Part shown: positions 36,062 to 43,704 of the stretch, piece after piece
Layout of the letters: every line of letters begins with the position of its first letter
Position numbering within the stretch: the first letter of the stretch is position 1
Assembly (NCBI GenBank): GCA_035315185.1
Contig: DATFYE010000032.1
Coordinates: forward strand, 12,405 to 76,404
Origin: JADGQN01 sp035315185
GTDB lineage: Bacteria; Desulfobacterota; Syntrophorhabdia; Syntrophorhabdales; WCHB1-27
Direction of reading: 5' to 3'
Length of the DNA: 64,000 nucleotides
Notes under the pieces: model-generated
Database searches by the model: none
What the model was told of the DNA's origin: nothing
Seen by the model: only the letters and a program-made list of their open reading frames with translations
Made by a program: the position numbers and the translations under genes

Positions 36062-36712
36062 ATGGAAAAGCAGTATATGCTCGATTACATCACGCTTAAG
36101 GACTCGTGGCGCCTTTTCCACATCATGGCAGAGTTCGTTGAGGGCTTTGACAGCCTCGCAGATGTGCAACCCGCAGTAACCGTATTCGGGAGTGCACGGG
36201 CGAAAAAAGGGGACCAATTGTACAACACAGCCTACGAATTGGCCAAGGTACTCGCCCGCAACAAGTTCAACCTGATTACGGGTGGCGGCCCGGGCGTCAT
36301 GGAAGCGGTCAACAAGGGTGCAAAAGAGGAAGGTGTAAAATCCATTGGAATCAACATAGAGCTCCCTTATGAGCAAAAGCCGAATCCGTTCATCACCGTT
36401 CCCTTGAGTTTCAAATACTTCTTTGTCCGTAAAGTCATGTTCGTTAAATACGCGATTGCTTACGTGGTACTCCCGGGAGGGTTCGGGACTCTGGACGAGT
36501 TTTTTGAGGCGCTAACGCTTGTGCAAACGAATAAGATACGGCCTTTCCCGGTCATTCTCGTCGGCTCTGATTTTTGGAACAGCCTCATCGAATGGATGGA
36601 GAAGTCTATGCTGGCCTGGGGTACGGTTTCTAAAGAGGAGATGACGATATTCAGGGTCATGGATGACCCGGAGGAGATAGCGGCCTATATCAAGAAGTTC
36701 GTAATCCTCTAG
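36062..36712 (+). CDS. LOG-family protein (TIGR00730)
   Basis: 216 residues. The nucleotide-binding signature is in two parts: GGGPGVMEAVNKGAKEEG near 80 and LPGGFGTLDEFFEALT near 138 (PGGxGTxxE). VTVFGSARA is the usual first strand. Characterised LOG proteins hydrolyse nucleoside 5'-monophosphates to the base, including cytokinin ribotides; the bacterial role is often nucleotide salvage. AAGGA precedes the ATG. It is transcribed alone. Confidence 0.9.
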   Translation: MEKQYMLDYITLKDSWRLFHIMAEFVEGFDSLADVQPAVTVFGSARAKKGDQLYNTAYELAKVLARNKFNLITGGGPGVMEAVNKGAKEEGVKSIGINIELPYEQKPNPFITVPLSFKYFFVRKVMFVKYAIAYVVLPGGFGTLDEFFEALTLVQTNKIRPFPVILVGSDFWNSLIEWMEKSMLAWGTVSKEEMTIFRVMDDPEEIAAYIKKFVIL

Positions 36713-36737
36713 CGCCGATTTGCCTTCAAGTGTATAC

Positions 36738-37012
36738 CTTCCTTGTCGCTGCGTCGCCCTCCTCGACGTACTTCTAGTACGCCCGGGTACCCGCTTGCGG
36801 GTGGGGCTGCCTCGCTGCCGCGTCGGTCTCCATCTTGAATCCAAACCGGCACAAGTTGCTTTCTGAGAAGCAAATGAGGCCTCTGTTCGCCGCGACTTGA
36901 GCGCCTCGCTCTATTTTTGAATGCGACCTGGCATAAGTCTCTAGGAAAGGACCTGAGTCGCCTAACCGCTGTAGCCTCGGTCTTGACTTGAATACAAATT
37001 GGCATAAGAGAC
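36738..37012. repeat. palindromic repeat cluster with GGCATAAG-type tails
   Basis: The core GACGTACTTCTAGTACG near 36765 is palindromic and is followed by ACCCGC-TT-GCGGGT. Three tails of the form TTGAATNCAAANNGGCAYAAG follow near 36835, 36922 and 36990. The segment TTGAGCGCC..GCTCTATTTTTGAATGCGAC near 36900 is shared almost exactly with the 127-bp palindrome at 42846. No gene is supported in 36713-37139. Confidence 0.7.
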
Positions 37013-37139
37013 AGGAAAGAGAGAAATCTGAACCTTGATTTTAGTCAGTAGTTGTACTTGTTTTTATCTTTTTCCTGCTTCACTCTGCTCTTAACCTCAA
37101 CCTTAACCTGTACTTCTGCTCTGCGAGTGTCTACATTTA

Positions 37140-37153
37140 GGCACAAAAATTGC
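37140..37153 (+). promoter_or_regulatory. candidate sigma54 (-24/-12) promoter
   Basis: GGCACAAAAATTGC has GG and GC separated by exactly 10 nt, with GGCAC and TTGCA at the two boxes, close to the RpoN consensus. It sits about 18 nt before the favoured ATG of the sensor kinase, giving a very short leader. Confidence 0.5.
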
Positions 37154-37170
37154 ATAATCACAAATCAGGT

Positions 37171-38742
37171 ATGAATTCTAAAGAATACTTAGCGCCCCGT
37201 GGCGCCTCCGCTTCTCGAGAATCAAGCGTAGCTCTGCTCCTTAAAGACTTCGACGGAAAAACAGAGACCAAGCCAAAACAGGTCCTCGTGCACGAACTCG
37301 CCACCCTACGGCAGCGCGTGAAAGAGCTTGAAACTCTTGAGGCCAACCGCGGATACGCTGAAAAGGCTCTCAGGGAAAGTGAGCAGCGGCTCCGGCTTCT
37401 CCTGGAGAGCACTGAGGACATCATTGTTGCCATGCTCGATCTCCAGGGACGCTGCCTCTATTACAACGGTCCAAGCAGATACGCCTTAAAACCTGAGGAT
37501 GTCATAGGAAAGACACCTGCTGATTTCCTTGATTCCACCATAGCTGCGAGTATCCTCGTGAGGGTGAAGCACGTCGCAGCCACGTGCCAAAGCCTCAACT
37601 TCGAACAAAAGGTACAGTGGCGGAGGAAGACTTTGTGGTTTCTCACGCAAATTTCTCCGGTCCTTGACAAGACGGGCGGGGTCTCGGCTGTAGTCTTCTT
37701 TGCGAGAAGTATCACTGAACGTAAGCGTGCTGAGGAATCCCTGAGGCTCGCTAATATACTTCTTGAGAGAACTTTCGCAAGCCTGAAGGAAGCTGTCTTT
37801 GTCATGGATCTGTCTGCCCAGACCGTCATCACGTGTAACGCGGCTGTGGAGCAGATCTTCGGCTACAAGAGGGAAGAGGTGATGGGCAGAACTCTTGAGT
37901 TTTTGCATTCAAGCAAGGCCAATTACGACGAGTTCAACAACGGTCTTGCGTTGGCCTTGAAAGGCGAAGGTTTGTTCAACGCGGAGTTTCCTGCCCTGCG
38001 TAAGGATGGCACGTCTATCATTACTGAATACACGGTGACCGAATCCTCTGATGACTCAAATGGGCGCGCTGTTCTGGTAATCGTTGTCAGAGACATTACT
38101 GAACGGAAGCGGGCTGAGGAGCAACTTAGAATAGCCCTTAGAGAAAAGGAAGTGCTCTTAAAAGAGATTCACCACCGTGTGAAGAACAACCTGGCGGTCA
38201 TATCGAGTCTCCTGAACATGCAGTCCAAGTATATCAGGGATAAAAGGACTCTGGAAATCTTCAGGGAAAGCCAGAACCGGGTCAAGACCATGGCCCTGAT
38301 CCACACAAAGCTCTACCAGTCGAGTGATCTCGCGCGGATCGATTTTGCAGACTACGTCAGAAAGCTGACGGCCGACCTGATAGCCTCGTATCGGCTGGAA
38401 CCCGATGGCGTTACGCTGGTTCTGGACGTCAGAGATGTCTACTTTGATGTTAACATGGGTATTCCCTGCGGCCTCATCATCAATGAGCTTCTCACGAACG
38501 CGCTGAAACATGCCTTTCCGGACGGGCGCAAGGGAGAAGTCAGTGTAAGCCTGAAGCCAGATAATGAGACGATTACACTTGTCGTTGCAGACAACGGAAT
38601 AGGCTTTCCCGATACTATCGATTTTCGCAACACTGAATCCCTCGGCTTTCAACTCGTGACGGCTCTTGTGGATCAACTGGGCGGGACTATAGAACTCGCC
38701 AGGAATAAAGGCACAACGTTCATCATCTCTTTCCCGAAGTAG
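37171..38742 (+). CDS. PAS-domain sensor histidine kinase (HisKA_2/LytS-like)
   Basis: 523 residues from ATG 37171. Two PAS domains (about 70-185 and 195-310) each end in ITERKRAEE, a coiled linker. The phosphoacceptor segment EIHHRVKNNLAVISSLLNMQ is the HisKA_2 type, followed by HATPase motifs NELLTNALKHAFP, DNGIGFP and GTTFIISFP. No transmembrane helix is visible, so it is a cytoplasmic sensor. No response regulator is adjacent. A TTG at 37150 would begin inside the sigma54-like promoter, so the ATG is preferred. Confidence 0.88.
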   Translation: MNSKEYLAPRGASASRESSVALLLKDFDGKTETKPKQVLVHELATLRQRVKELETLEANRGYAEKALRESEQRLRLLLESTEDIIVAMLDLQGRCLYYNGPSRYALKPEDVIGKTPADFLDSTIAASILVRVKHVAATCQSLNFEQKVQWRRKTLWFLTQISPVLDKTGGVSAVVFFARSITERKRAEESLRLANILLERTFASLKEAVFVMDLSAQTVITCNAAVEQIFGYKREEVMGRTLEFLHSSKANYDEFNNGLALALKGEGLFNAEFPALRKDGTSIITEYTVTESSDDSNGRAVLVIVVRDITERKRAEEQLRIALREKEVLLKEIHHRVKNNLAVISSLLNMQSKYIRDKRTLEIFRESQNRVKTMALIHTKLYQSSDLARIDFADYVRKLTADLIASYRLEPDGVTLVLDVRDVYFDVNMGIPCGLIINELLTNALKHAFPDGRKGEVSVSLKPDNETITLVVADNGIGFPDTIDFRNTESLGFQLVTALVDQLGGTIELARNKGTTFIISFPK

Positions 38743-38751
38743 TACCAGTTC

Positions 38752-38945
38752 GCCTTCAACGACCGGGAGCTACGTCCCTTGAGGAGCGGCCCCCAACGGG
38801 CCTCAAGGACCGCTGCCTTCGGCAGCTCAACGACCGGAAACTTCGTTTCCTTGAGGAACGTCGCCTCCGGCGGACGTGAGGAAGAGTCGTGTGTCTGTTG
38901 CCTCAAGCCAGCATGGCTGGCGGTCCTCAAGCGCAGCGGTCGGCC
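38752..38945. repeat. tandem hairpin array, about 24-bp units with variable stems (copy 2)
   Basis: Units joined by TCAACGACC, TTGAGGA or TCAAGGACC linkers. Stems: GGCCC/GGGCC (38788-38802), GCTGCC-TTC-GGCAGC (38812-38826), GGAAAC-TTC-GTTTCC (38836-38850), CGTCGCC-TCC-GGCGGACG (38859-38876, one bulge) and GCCAGC-ATG-GCTGGC (38907-38921). It begins within 15 nt of the kinase stop and ends with TCCTCAAGCGCAGCGGT, as the first array does. Confidence 0.85.
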
Positions 38946-39015
38946 TGGCAGGCGGCGAAAAAACTCGTTGACAAACAATTTATGATCGTGGCACAAATGG
39001 ATGGAGGAACGAATT

Positions 39016-39408
39016 GTGATATTCGCTGCAGGTGGCATAGTCTGGAAAGAGACTCCGGAAGGGCGCAAGGTTGCCGTGATCCGTCGATCACGATACGATG
39101 ATTGGTCTCTGCCCAAAGGGAAGCTCATCGGAAAAGAGACATGGGAGGAGGCTGCTGTTCGGGAGGTAAAAGAGGAGACGGGTTGCGATGTCCAGATAAC
39201 GGGTTTTGCGGGTTCTGCTTCGTACCAGGTCAAAGGGGTTGCCAAGATGGTGCTCTTCTTTACAATGGAGTCTGTCAGGGAGTCTGCACTCATCGATTTT
39301 TCGGAGGTAAAAGAAGTGTTGTGGCTTTCTCCGGAAGAAGCCCTCAAGAAGCTTGACTACGAGGCGGAAAGGGCTCTGCTCTCTAAGGCTTCTGCTGCAG
39401 CTCATTAA
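39016..39408 (+). CDS. NUDIX hydrolase
   Basis: 130 residues from GTG 39016, which lies 8 nt after GGAGG; an in-frame ATG at 39001 has no ribosome site. The NUDIX box begins GKLIGKETWEEAAVREVKEE and continues TGC, fitting GX5EX7REUXEEXGU. LPKG before the box is seen in diadenosine-polyphosphate and nucleotide-clearing members. The last 26 nt overlap the ABC-F gene tail to tail. The substrate is unknown. Confidence 0.9.
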   Translation: MIFAAGGIVWKETPEGRKVAVIRRSRYDDWSLPKGKLIGKETWEEAAVREVKEETGCDVQITGFAGSASYQVKGVAKMVLFFTMESVRESALIDFSEVKEVLWLSPEEALKKLDYEAERALLSKASAAAH

Positions 39409-41251
39409 ACATCGTTTCAAATTCTTGTGACTTCACCTGCAGTTCAACGAAGAGTTCTTCCAATTCTTCGAATAAGCTTTCAATGTTTTTTCTAGACTCG
39501 TGGATCGAAATGGAGAGAGCGGCTATCGACTTTCCGGACCCCTGTTGGGATGCGCGAAGAAGCGTCATGTTATCTTCTTTTACCTGTTCTTCGAGAGCCA
39601 TGATCTGGGCCTCAAGCTCCCGAATCCGCTCCTGGAGAGGATTCAGAGTGCGCGACCGGTTCGCGATCATCTCTGCGCGGAGCCTCCGCAGGTCCTTTCT
39701 TTCTGTCTTCCTCTTCTGCACTTCGGGCATTTGGACTGTTGCTCCGGGCACATTTTTTTCGTCCTTCCAGCCGATACGATCAAGGAAATCCTGATAGGTC
39801 CCTTCAAAGAGCCACGGGCGATCTCCGTCGAAGACCACGAGCCTTGTGGCCGCAGCATGGAGCACCATCTCGCTGTGAGTGGCAATGAGCACCGCACCGG
39901 GAAAGGCATCCATGGCATCGATTAACGAATCAACCGACTCCATGTCCAGGTGATTGGTGGGCTCGTCGAGCAAAAGCAGATTTGCCGGCGTTGTGAGAAG
40001 CTTGGCGAGCAGGACGCGGCTTTTCTCTCCGCCCGAGAGTACGCCCACCTTTTTCAGAGCCGCACCTCCCTCGAAGAGCATAGCCCCACAGATTTTCCGG
40101 ACCACATTAGGGCTCAGCTCGCCGTTGGCCGAGAGCACCTCTTCCTGGACCGTGTTGCCGGGATCGAGCCGGTCAATGTTCGTCTGACCGAAGTAAGCTG
40201 TTTTCAGGTTTTCGTGGAGCGTTATGAGGCCATGCAACGGCTTCAGTTCCCCGGCGAGGAGGTTGAGGAGCGTGGTCTTGCCTTTTCCATTCTTACCGAT
40301 GATGCCGATCCGGTCCTTCCTGCCGACCGCCATGCTCAGTCCGGAGATGAGCGGCGAATAATTTCCATCAAAGGAAAAGGATATGTCGTGGGCCTCCAGG
40401 AGCCATTTTCCGTGGAAAGGAGCATAAGGAAACTCAAAGTCGAGATTGCGAGGCTTATCGAGCTTCTGAAGTCTTTCTCTTTTTTGCAGGGCTCTTATGC
40501 GTGACTGGACAGCACGTGCGCGTGTTGCCTGGGCACGGAAGCGGTTAATAAACTCTTCAAGCTCTTTGCGCCTTTTTTCTTCATGAACACGCGTTTTCTC
40601 GTGGACCTCCTCTTCGAGCATTATCTGCTCATAGAGCTTCGTCGTGGGGCCCGGAACCTTGCGTATCCTGGTGCGGTGAATGCCCATTGTGTGGGTTGTG
40701 ACGCTGTCCATAAAGGCCCGGTCGTGGGTAATGAGAATGAGCTCACTCCTCCACTCCCGCAAAAATCGTGTCAACCACCGGACGGAAACAATGTCGAGGT
40801 AGTTCGTTGGTTCGTCGAGGAGAAGAAGATTCGGTCGGCCGGCGAGAACCCGGGCAAGGTTGAGTCGGATCTGGAAGCCTCCGGATAGTTCCAGAGGATT
40901 GCTTCGAAAGTCAGGCTCCGAGAATCCCAAACCGAGAAGAATAGCCTTGACCTTGTAAGTTGTATCCCGCCCGTCTTCCTCCTGTTTGAGGTCACGGCAG
41001 GCCTCTTCGAGAACCGTCGACTTGGTGAAGTCGACGTGCTGAGACAGGTGGCCTATTGTGTAATACCTGGGCATGGTGATCGTACCTGAATCATACTGTT
41101 CCTCGCCAAGGAGAAGGCGAAAAAGGGTCGTCTTGCCACTCCCGTTCCTGCCCACCAGGCCCACGCGCTCCTGCGCGCCAACCGTGAACGTGACACTATC
41201 AAAGATAACGTGTTCAGCGTAGGCCTTGGAAAGATTTGAGACGGTAAGCAC
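39383..41251 (-). CDS. ABC-F family ATPase
   Basis: 622 residues with two ABC cassettes and no membrane domain. Walker A motifs are GRNGSGKTT (near 36) and GKNGKGKTT (near 328); signatures LSGGFQIRLNLARVL and LSGGEKSRVLLAKLL; Walker B LLLLDEPTNYLD and LLLLDEPTNHLD. A charged linker of about 80 residues separates them and a C-terminal coiled coil (residues about 545-622) ends the protein. The layout resembles Uup/YheS-type translation factors; which subfamily cannot be decided by eye. Confidence 0.92.
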   Translation of the reverse strand: MLTVSNLSKAYAEHVIFDSVTFTVGAQERVGLVGRNGSGKTTLFRLLLGEEQYDSGTITMPRYYTIGHLSQHVDFTKSTVLEEACRDLKQEEDGRDTTYKVKAILLGLGFSEPDFRSNPLELSGGFQIRLNLARVLAGRPNLLLLDEPTNYLDIVSVRWLTRFLREWRSELILITHDRAFMDSVTTHTMGIHRTRIRKVPGPTTKLYEQIMLEEEVHEKTRVHEEKRRKELEEFINRFRAQATRARAVQSRIRALQKRERLQKLDKPRNLDFEFPYAPFHGKWLLEAHDISFSFDGNYSPLISGLSMAVGRKDRIGIIGKNGKGKTTLLNLLAGELKPLHGLITLHENLKTAYFGQTNIDRLDPGNTVQEEVLSANGELSPNVVRKICGAMLFEGGAALKKVGVLSGGEKSRVLLAKLLTTPANLLLLDEPTNHLDMESVDSLIDAMDAFPGAVLIATHSEMVLHAAATRLVVFDGDRPWLFEGTYQDFLDRIGWKDEKNVPGATVQMPEVQKRKTERKDLRRLRAEMIANRSRTLNPLQERIRELEAQIMALEEQVKEDNMTLLRASQQGSGKSIAALSISIHESRKNIESLFEELEELFVELQVKSQEFETMFNELQQKP

Positions 41252-41342
41252 GCAGTAATACTACAGGGTCGCGGGTCAAGGGTCAAGGGGCATGGTCTCC
41301 AGCCGTTCCTGTGAATGCGTGCCGGGAGCAGCAAGGCTATAC

Positions 41343-41371
41343 TTGACAAAAATAGTAGTAAATAATATATT
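41343..41371 (+). promoter_or_regulatory. near-consensus sigma70 promoter upstream of the HcyBio gene
   Basis: TTGACA (41343-41348), a 17-nt AT-rich spacer, and TATATT (41366-41371). The predicted start near 41378 leaves about 245 nt of leader before the ATG at 41624. Confidence 0.7.
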
Positions 41372-41377
41372 AGTTAA

Positions 41378-41623
41378 GGCCACTTTATGAAAGATGGATT
41401 ACATCGCCACCAGATCGAGAGTCTGATGCAGGCAAGGATCAATCTATGGATAATGCGTTGCCCCACCTGGGGCTTAAACTAACGCAATCCACGGTTGAAC
41501 GTTTGCGGGAATCTCGGTGTGACCTGAACCTCAGGGTATCTTGATTCACCCCTTGCATAACTGCATACGCACCAACCTTACAAGACCAATAGCAATCTGA
41601 CATTCCGAAAGGAGGAGCAACTA
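41378..41623 (+). ncRNA. structured 5' leader, candidate cis-regulatory RNA
   Basis: The leader holds a compound stem: GGAT (41448-41451) plus TGCGTT (41454-41459) pair with AACGCA (41481-41486) plus ATCC (41487-41490), enclosing GCCCC-ACCT-GGGGC (41460-41473). A smaller CAGA/TCTG hairpin is at 41411-41425. It also contains a 31-codon frame (41387-41482: MKDGLHRHQIESLMQARI..., ending CPTWGLN) with AAGG upstream, which could be a leader peptide or chance. I do not recognise a known riboswitch class. Confidence 0.4.
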
Positions 41624-42841
41624 ATGAAAACGATTGACGAGATAAACGAGAAAATAAAGCAGGGCAGGGCAGTAGTTGTGACTGCCGAAGAGATGATAGG
41701 GATAGTCAAAGAGAAAGGAGTTAAAGCGGCGTCGCAAGAGGTGGACGTGGTCACCACAGGTACCTTCGGACCGATGTGTTCAAGCGGGCTCTTTATCAAT
41801 GTGGGCCACACCAAGCCGAGGATAAAACTGGGGGGCGGCACCTGCTATCTGAATGATGTGCCCTGTTACGCGGGCCTTGCCGCTGTTGATATCTACATTG
41901 GAGCGACCGCTATACCCGATGATGATCCGCGTAACAAAGTCTATCCGGGAGCGTTCAGCTACGGTGGGGGTCACGTGATCGAGGATTTCGTAGCGGGAAG
42001 GGACTTGAGGCTCGAAGCTCATGCATACGGCACAGACTGTTACCCCCGGAAGAGAATCGAGACATATATCCACAAGGACACGGTGAACGAAGCGTATCTT
42101 TTTAACCCGCGAAACAGCTACCAGAATTACAACATTGCTGTGAACCTTTCTGACAAAGTGATCTACACATACATGGGGACCATAAAGCCAAACATCGGCA
42201 ACGCGAACTATTGCAGCGCGGGCCAGCTATCGCCGCTCCTGAAAGACCCGAAGTACAGGACGGTAGGCATCGGCACGAGGCTTTTTCTGGGCGGTGGTAT
42301 CGGGTACGTTGCCTGGTCCGGGACTCAACATAACCCGGAGATTTTGCGTAGTCCCGATGGTCTGCCCCGGGCGCCCGGGGGCACGCTCGCACTGGTCGGT
42401 GACGCGAAACAGATGACCCCCGAGTACGTAAAAGGAGCAAGTTTCACTGGATACGGCGCGACTCTGATTGTAGGCATCGGCGTGCCCATACCGGTTATCG
42501 ATGAGGAGATGGCCTACTTCACGTCCCGGACAGATGCTGACCTCTATGCCCAGATCGTTGACTATAGCGACGACTACCCGAACCGCGTTGCCCGGAGCCT
42601 GGGCGAAGCAAGTTATGCTCAGCTCAAGACAGGCAGAATCGCGATCGATGGCAAAGAGGTCCCGACGTTCCCCATCTCCAGCTATTCGAAGGCACGCGTG
42701 ATTGCCTCCACCCTGAAAGGATGGATCTCCTCCGGAAACTTTTCGCTGACTAATCCTGTAGCGCCTTTGCCCGGTGTCGGTTCAGGCATCAAGATGAAAG
42801 TGCTCGAAGAGAGGGTGGTACTGGAAGAAAAATCGGCGTAG
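41624..42841 (+). CDS. homocysteine biosynthesis protein (HcyBio/DUF39)
   Basis: 405 residues of the PF01837 family: TAEEMIGIVKEKGVKAASQEVDVVTTGTFGPMCSSG opens the conserved core, with the Cys of MCSSG near residue 51 the likely sulfur-carrying site; KLGGGTCYLNDVPCYAGLAAVD and GIGTRLFLGGGIGYVAWSGTQHNP follow. In methanogens and some anaerobes it helps convert aspartate semialdehyde plus sulfide to homocysteine. The partner NIL/ferredoxin protein is not adjacent. There is no CBS domain. AAAGGAGGAG precedes the ATG. Confidence 0.93.
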   Translation: MKTIDEINEKIKQGRAVVVTAEEMIGIVKEKGVKAASQEVDVVTTGTFGPMCSSGLFINVGHTKPRIKLGGGTCYLNDVPCYAGLAAVDIYIGATAIPDDDPRNKVYPGAFSYGGGHVIEDFVAGRDLRLEAHAYGTDCYPRKRIETYIHKDTVNEAYLFNPRNSYQNYNIAVNLSDKVIYTYMGTIKPNIGNANYCSAGQLSPLLKDPKYRTVGIGTRLFLGGGIGYVAWSGTQHNPEILRSPDGLPRAPGGTLALVGDAKQMTPEYVKGASFTGYGATLIVGIGVPIPVIDEEMAYFTSRTDADLYAQIVDYSDDYPNRVARSLGEASYAQLKTGRIAIDGKEVPTFPISSYSKARVIASTLKGWISSGNFSLTNPVAPLPGVGSGIKMKVLEERVVLEEKSA

Positions 42842-42845
42842 GCCT

Positions 42846-42972
42846 GGCACCAAGTTGCCTTCATTCATATAGCTGCGTTGCCTGCGCCCTGTCTCACTCC
42901 GACGTACTTAAGTACTCCTCCGTTCGCCAAGGCTTGAGCGCCTTGCTCTATTTTTGAATGCGACTTGGTGCC
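42846..42972. repeat. 127-bp imperfect palindrome centred on GTACTTAAGTAC
   Basis: The outer arms GGCACCAAGTTGC and GCGACTTGGTGCC pair, then TTCATTCATATAG pairs loosely with CTATTTTTGAA; the centre is the perfect palindrome GTACTTAAGTAC near 42905. The right half matches the repeat cluster at 36898-36930. It begins right after the HcyBio stop. Confidence 0.8.
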
Positions 42973-42983
42973 AAAACTGCTTG

Positions 42984-43016
42984 AAGGCGGGAGTCTTCTC
43001 TTCCGCCTTTTGTTAT
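42984..43016 (+). terminator. probable intrinsic terminator after the HcyBio gene
   Basis: AAGGCGG (42984-42990) pairs with CCGCCTT (43003-43009) across a 12-nt loop and is followed by a short T-rich tail (TTTGTTATT). Confidence 0.5.
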
Positions 43017-43071
43017 TCCAAAGATCATACTTTTTTCGTGCCTCCATATCGGCTATAATTAATCAAGCAAC

Positions 43072-43704
43072 ATGAAGAAGATGAAGAGGATCGGGAGGTT
43101 TCAGGTCATTACCGATACGGTTCTGCAAACCTGTTATTCGCATGTGGAGCTTGCAGCGCTTGCTATCGCCGGTGGTGCCGATACCATCCAGCTGCGCGAG
43201 AAGGGCGGGTCGACAAGGCAGATGATCCGTGCGGCCGAGCAAATGTACGCCTTATGTAAGGAAGCTGACGTGACCTTTATTGTCAATGACCGTGTGGATG
43301 TGGCAATTGCATCCGGCGCGGACGGCGTTCACCTGGGACAGGATGACTTCCCCATCCCCCTCGCGCGGAAGCTCCTGGGCAAGAAAGCCATCATCGGTGG
43401 GTCAGCAGCCAACATTGAAGAAGCGCGCAAGTGTCTCGCGGAAGGTGCGGACTACATCGGCTTCGGCCCCGTCTATACCACGACCTCCAAGGCGGATGCC
43501 GGCCCGGTAAGCGGGCTTGACCTTCTGCGGGACGTCGCAGAGGCGATCCCTCTGCCGATCGTTGCTATCGGCGGTATCACGACAGCCAACGCCCCTTTCG
43601 TATTAAAGGCAGGGGCGCACGGCATTGCGGTGATTTCAGCGGTCTGTTGTCAGAATAACCCGACGGAAGCAGCCAGATCGCTCCTGCTCTGTATTGGAAC
43701 CTGA
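43072..43704 (+). CDS. thiE: thiamine-phosphate synthase
   Basis: 210 residues. IQLREKGGS near 40, FIVNDRVDVA near 75, GVHLGQDD near 91, the GADYIGFGPVYTT phosphate loop near 130 and VAIGGIT near 168 are diagnostic. It joins HMP-pyrophosphate and thiazole phosphate to thiamine phosphate. TATAAT at 43054-43059 lies only 12 nt before the ATG, so the mRNA would be nearly leaderless unless translation starts at the second ATG (43081). No TPP riboswitch is visible. Confidence 0.95.
   Translation: MKKMKRIGRFQVITDTVLQTCYSHVELAALAIAGGADTIQLREKGGSTRQMIRAAEQMYALCKEADVTFIVNDRVDVAIASGADGVHLGQDDFPIPLARKLLGKKAIIGGSAANIEEARKCLAEGADYIGFGPVYTTTSKADAGPVSGLDLLRDVAEAIPLPIVAIGGITTANAPFVLKAGAHGIAVISAVCCQNNPTEAARSLLLCIGT

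Noticed and set aside
43017..43071. TPP riboswitch before thiE
   Set aside because: The spacer is too short and the conserved CTGAGA element is absent.
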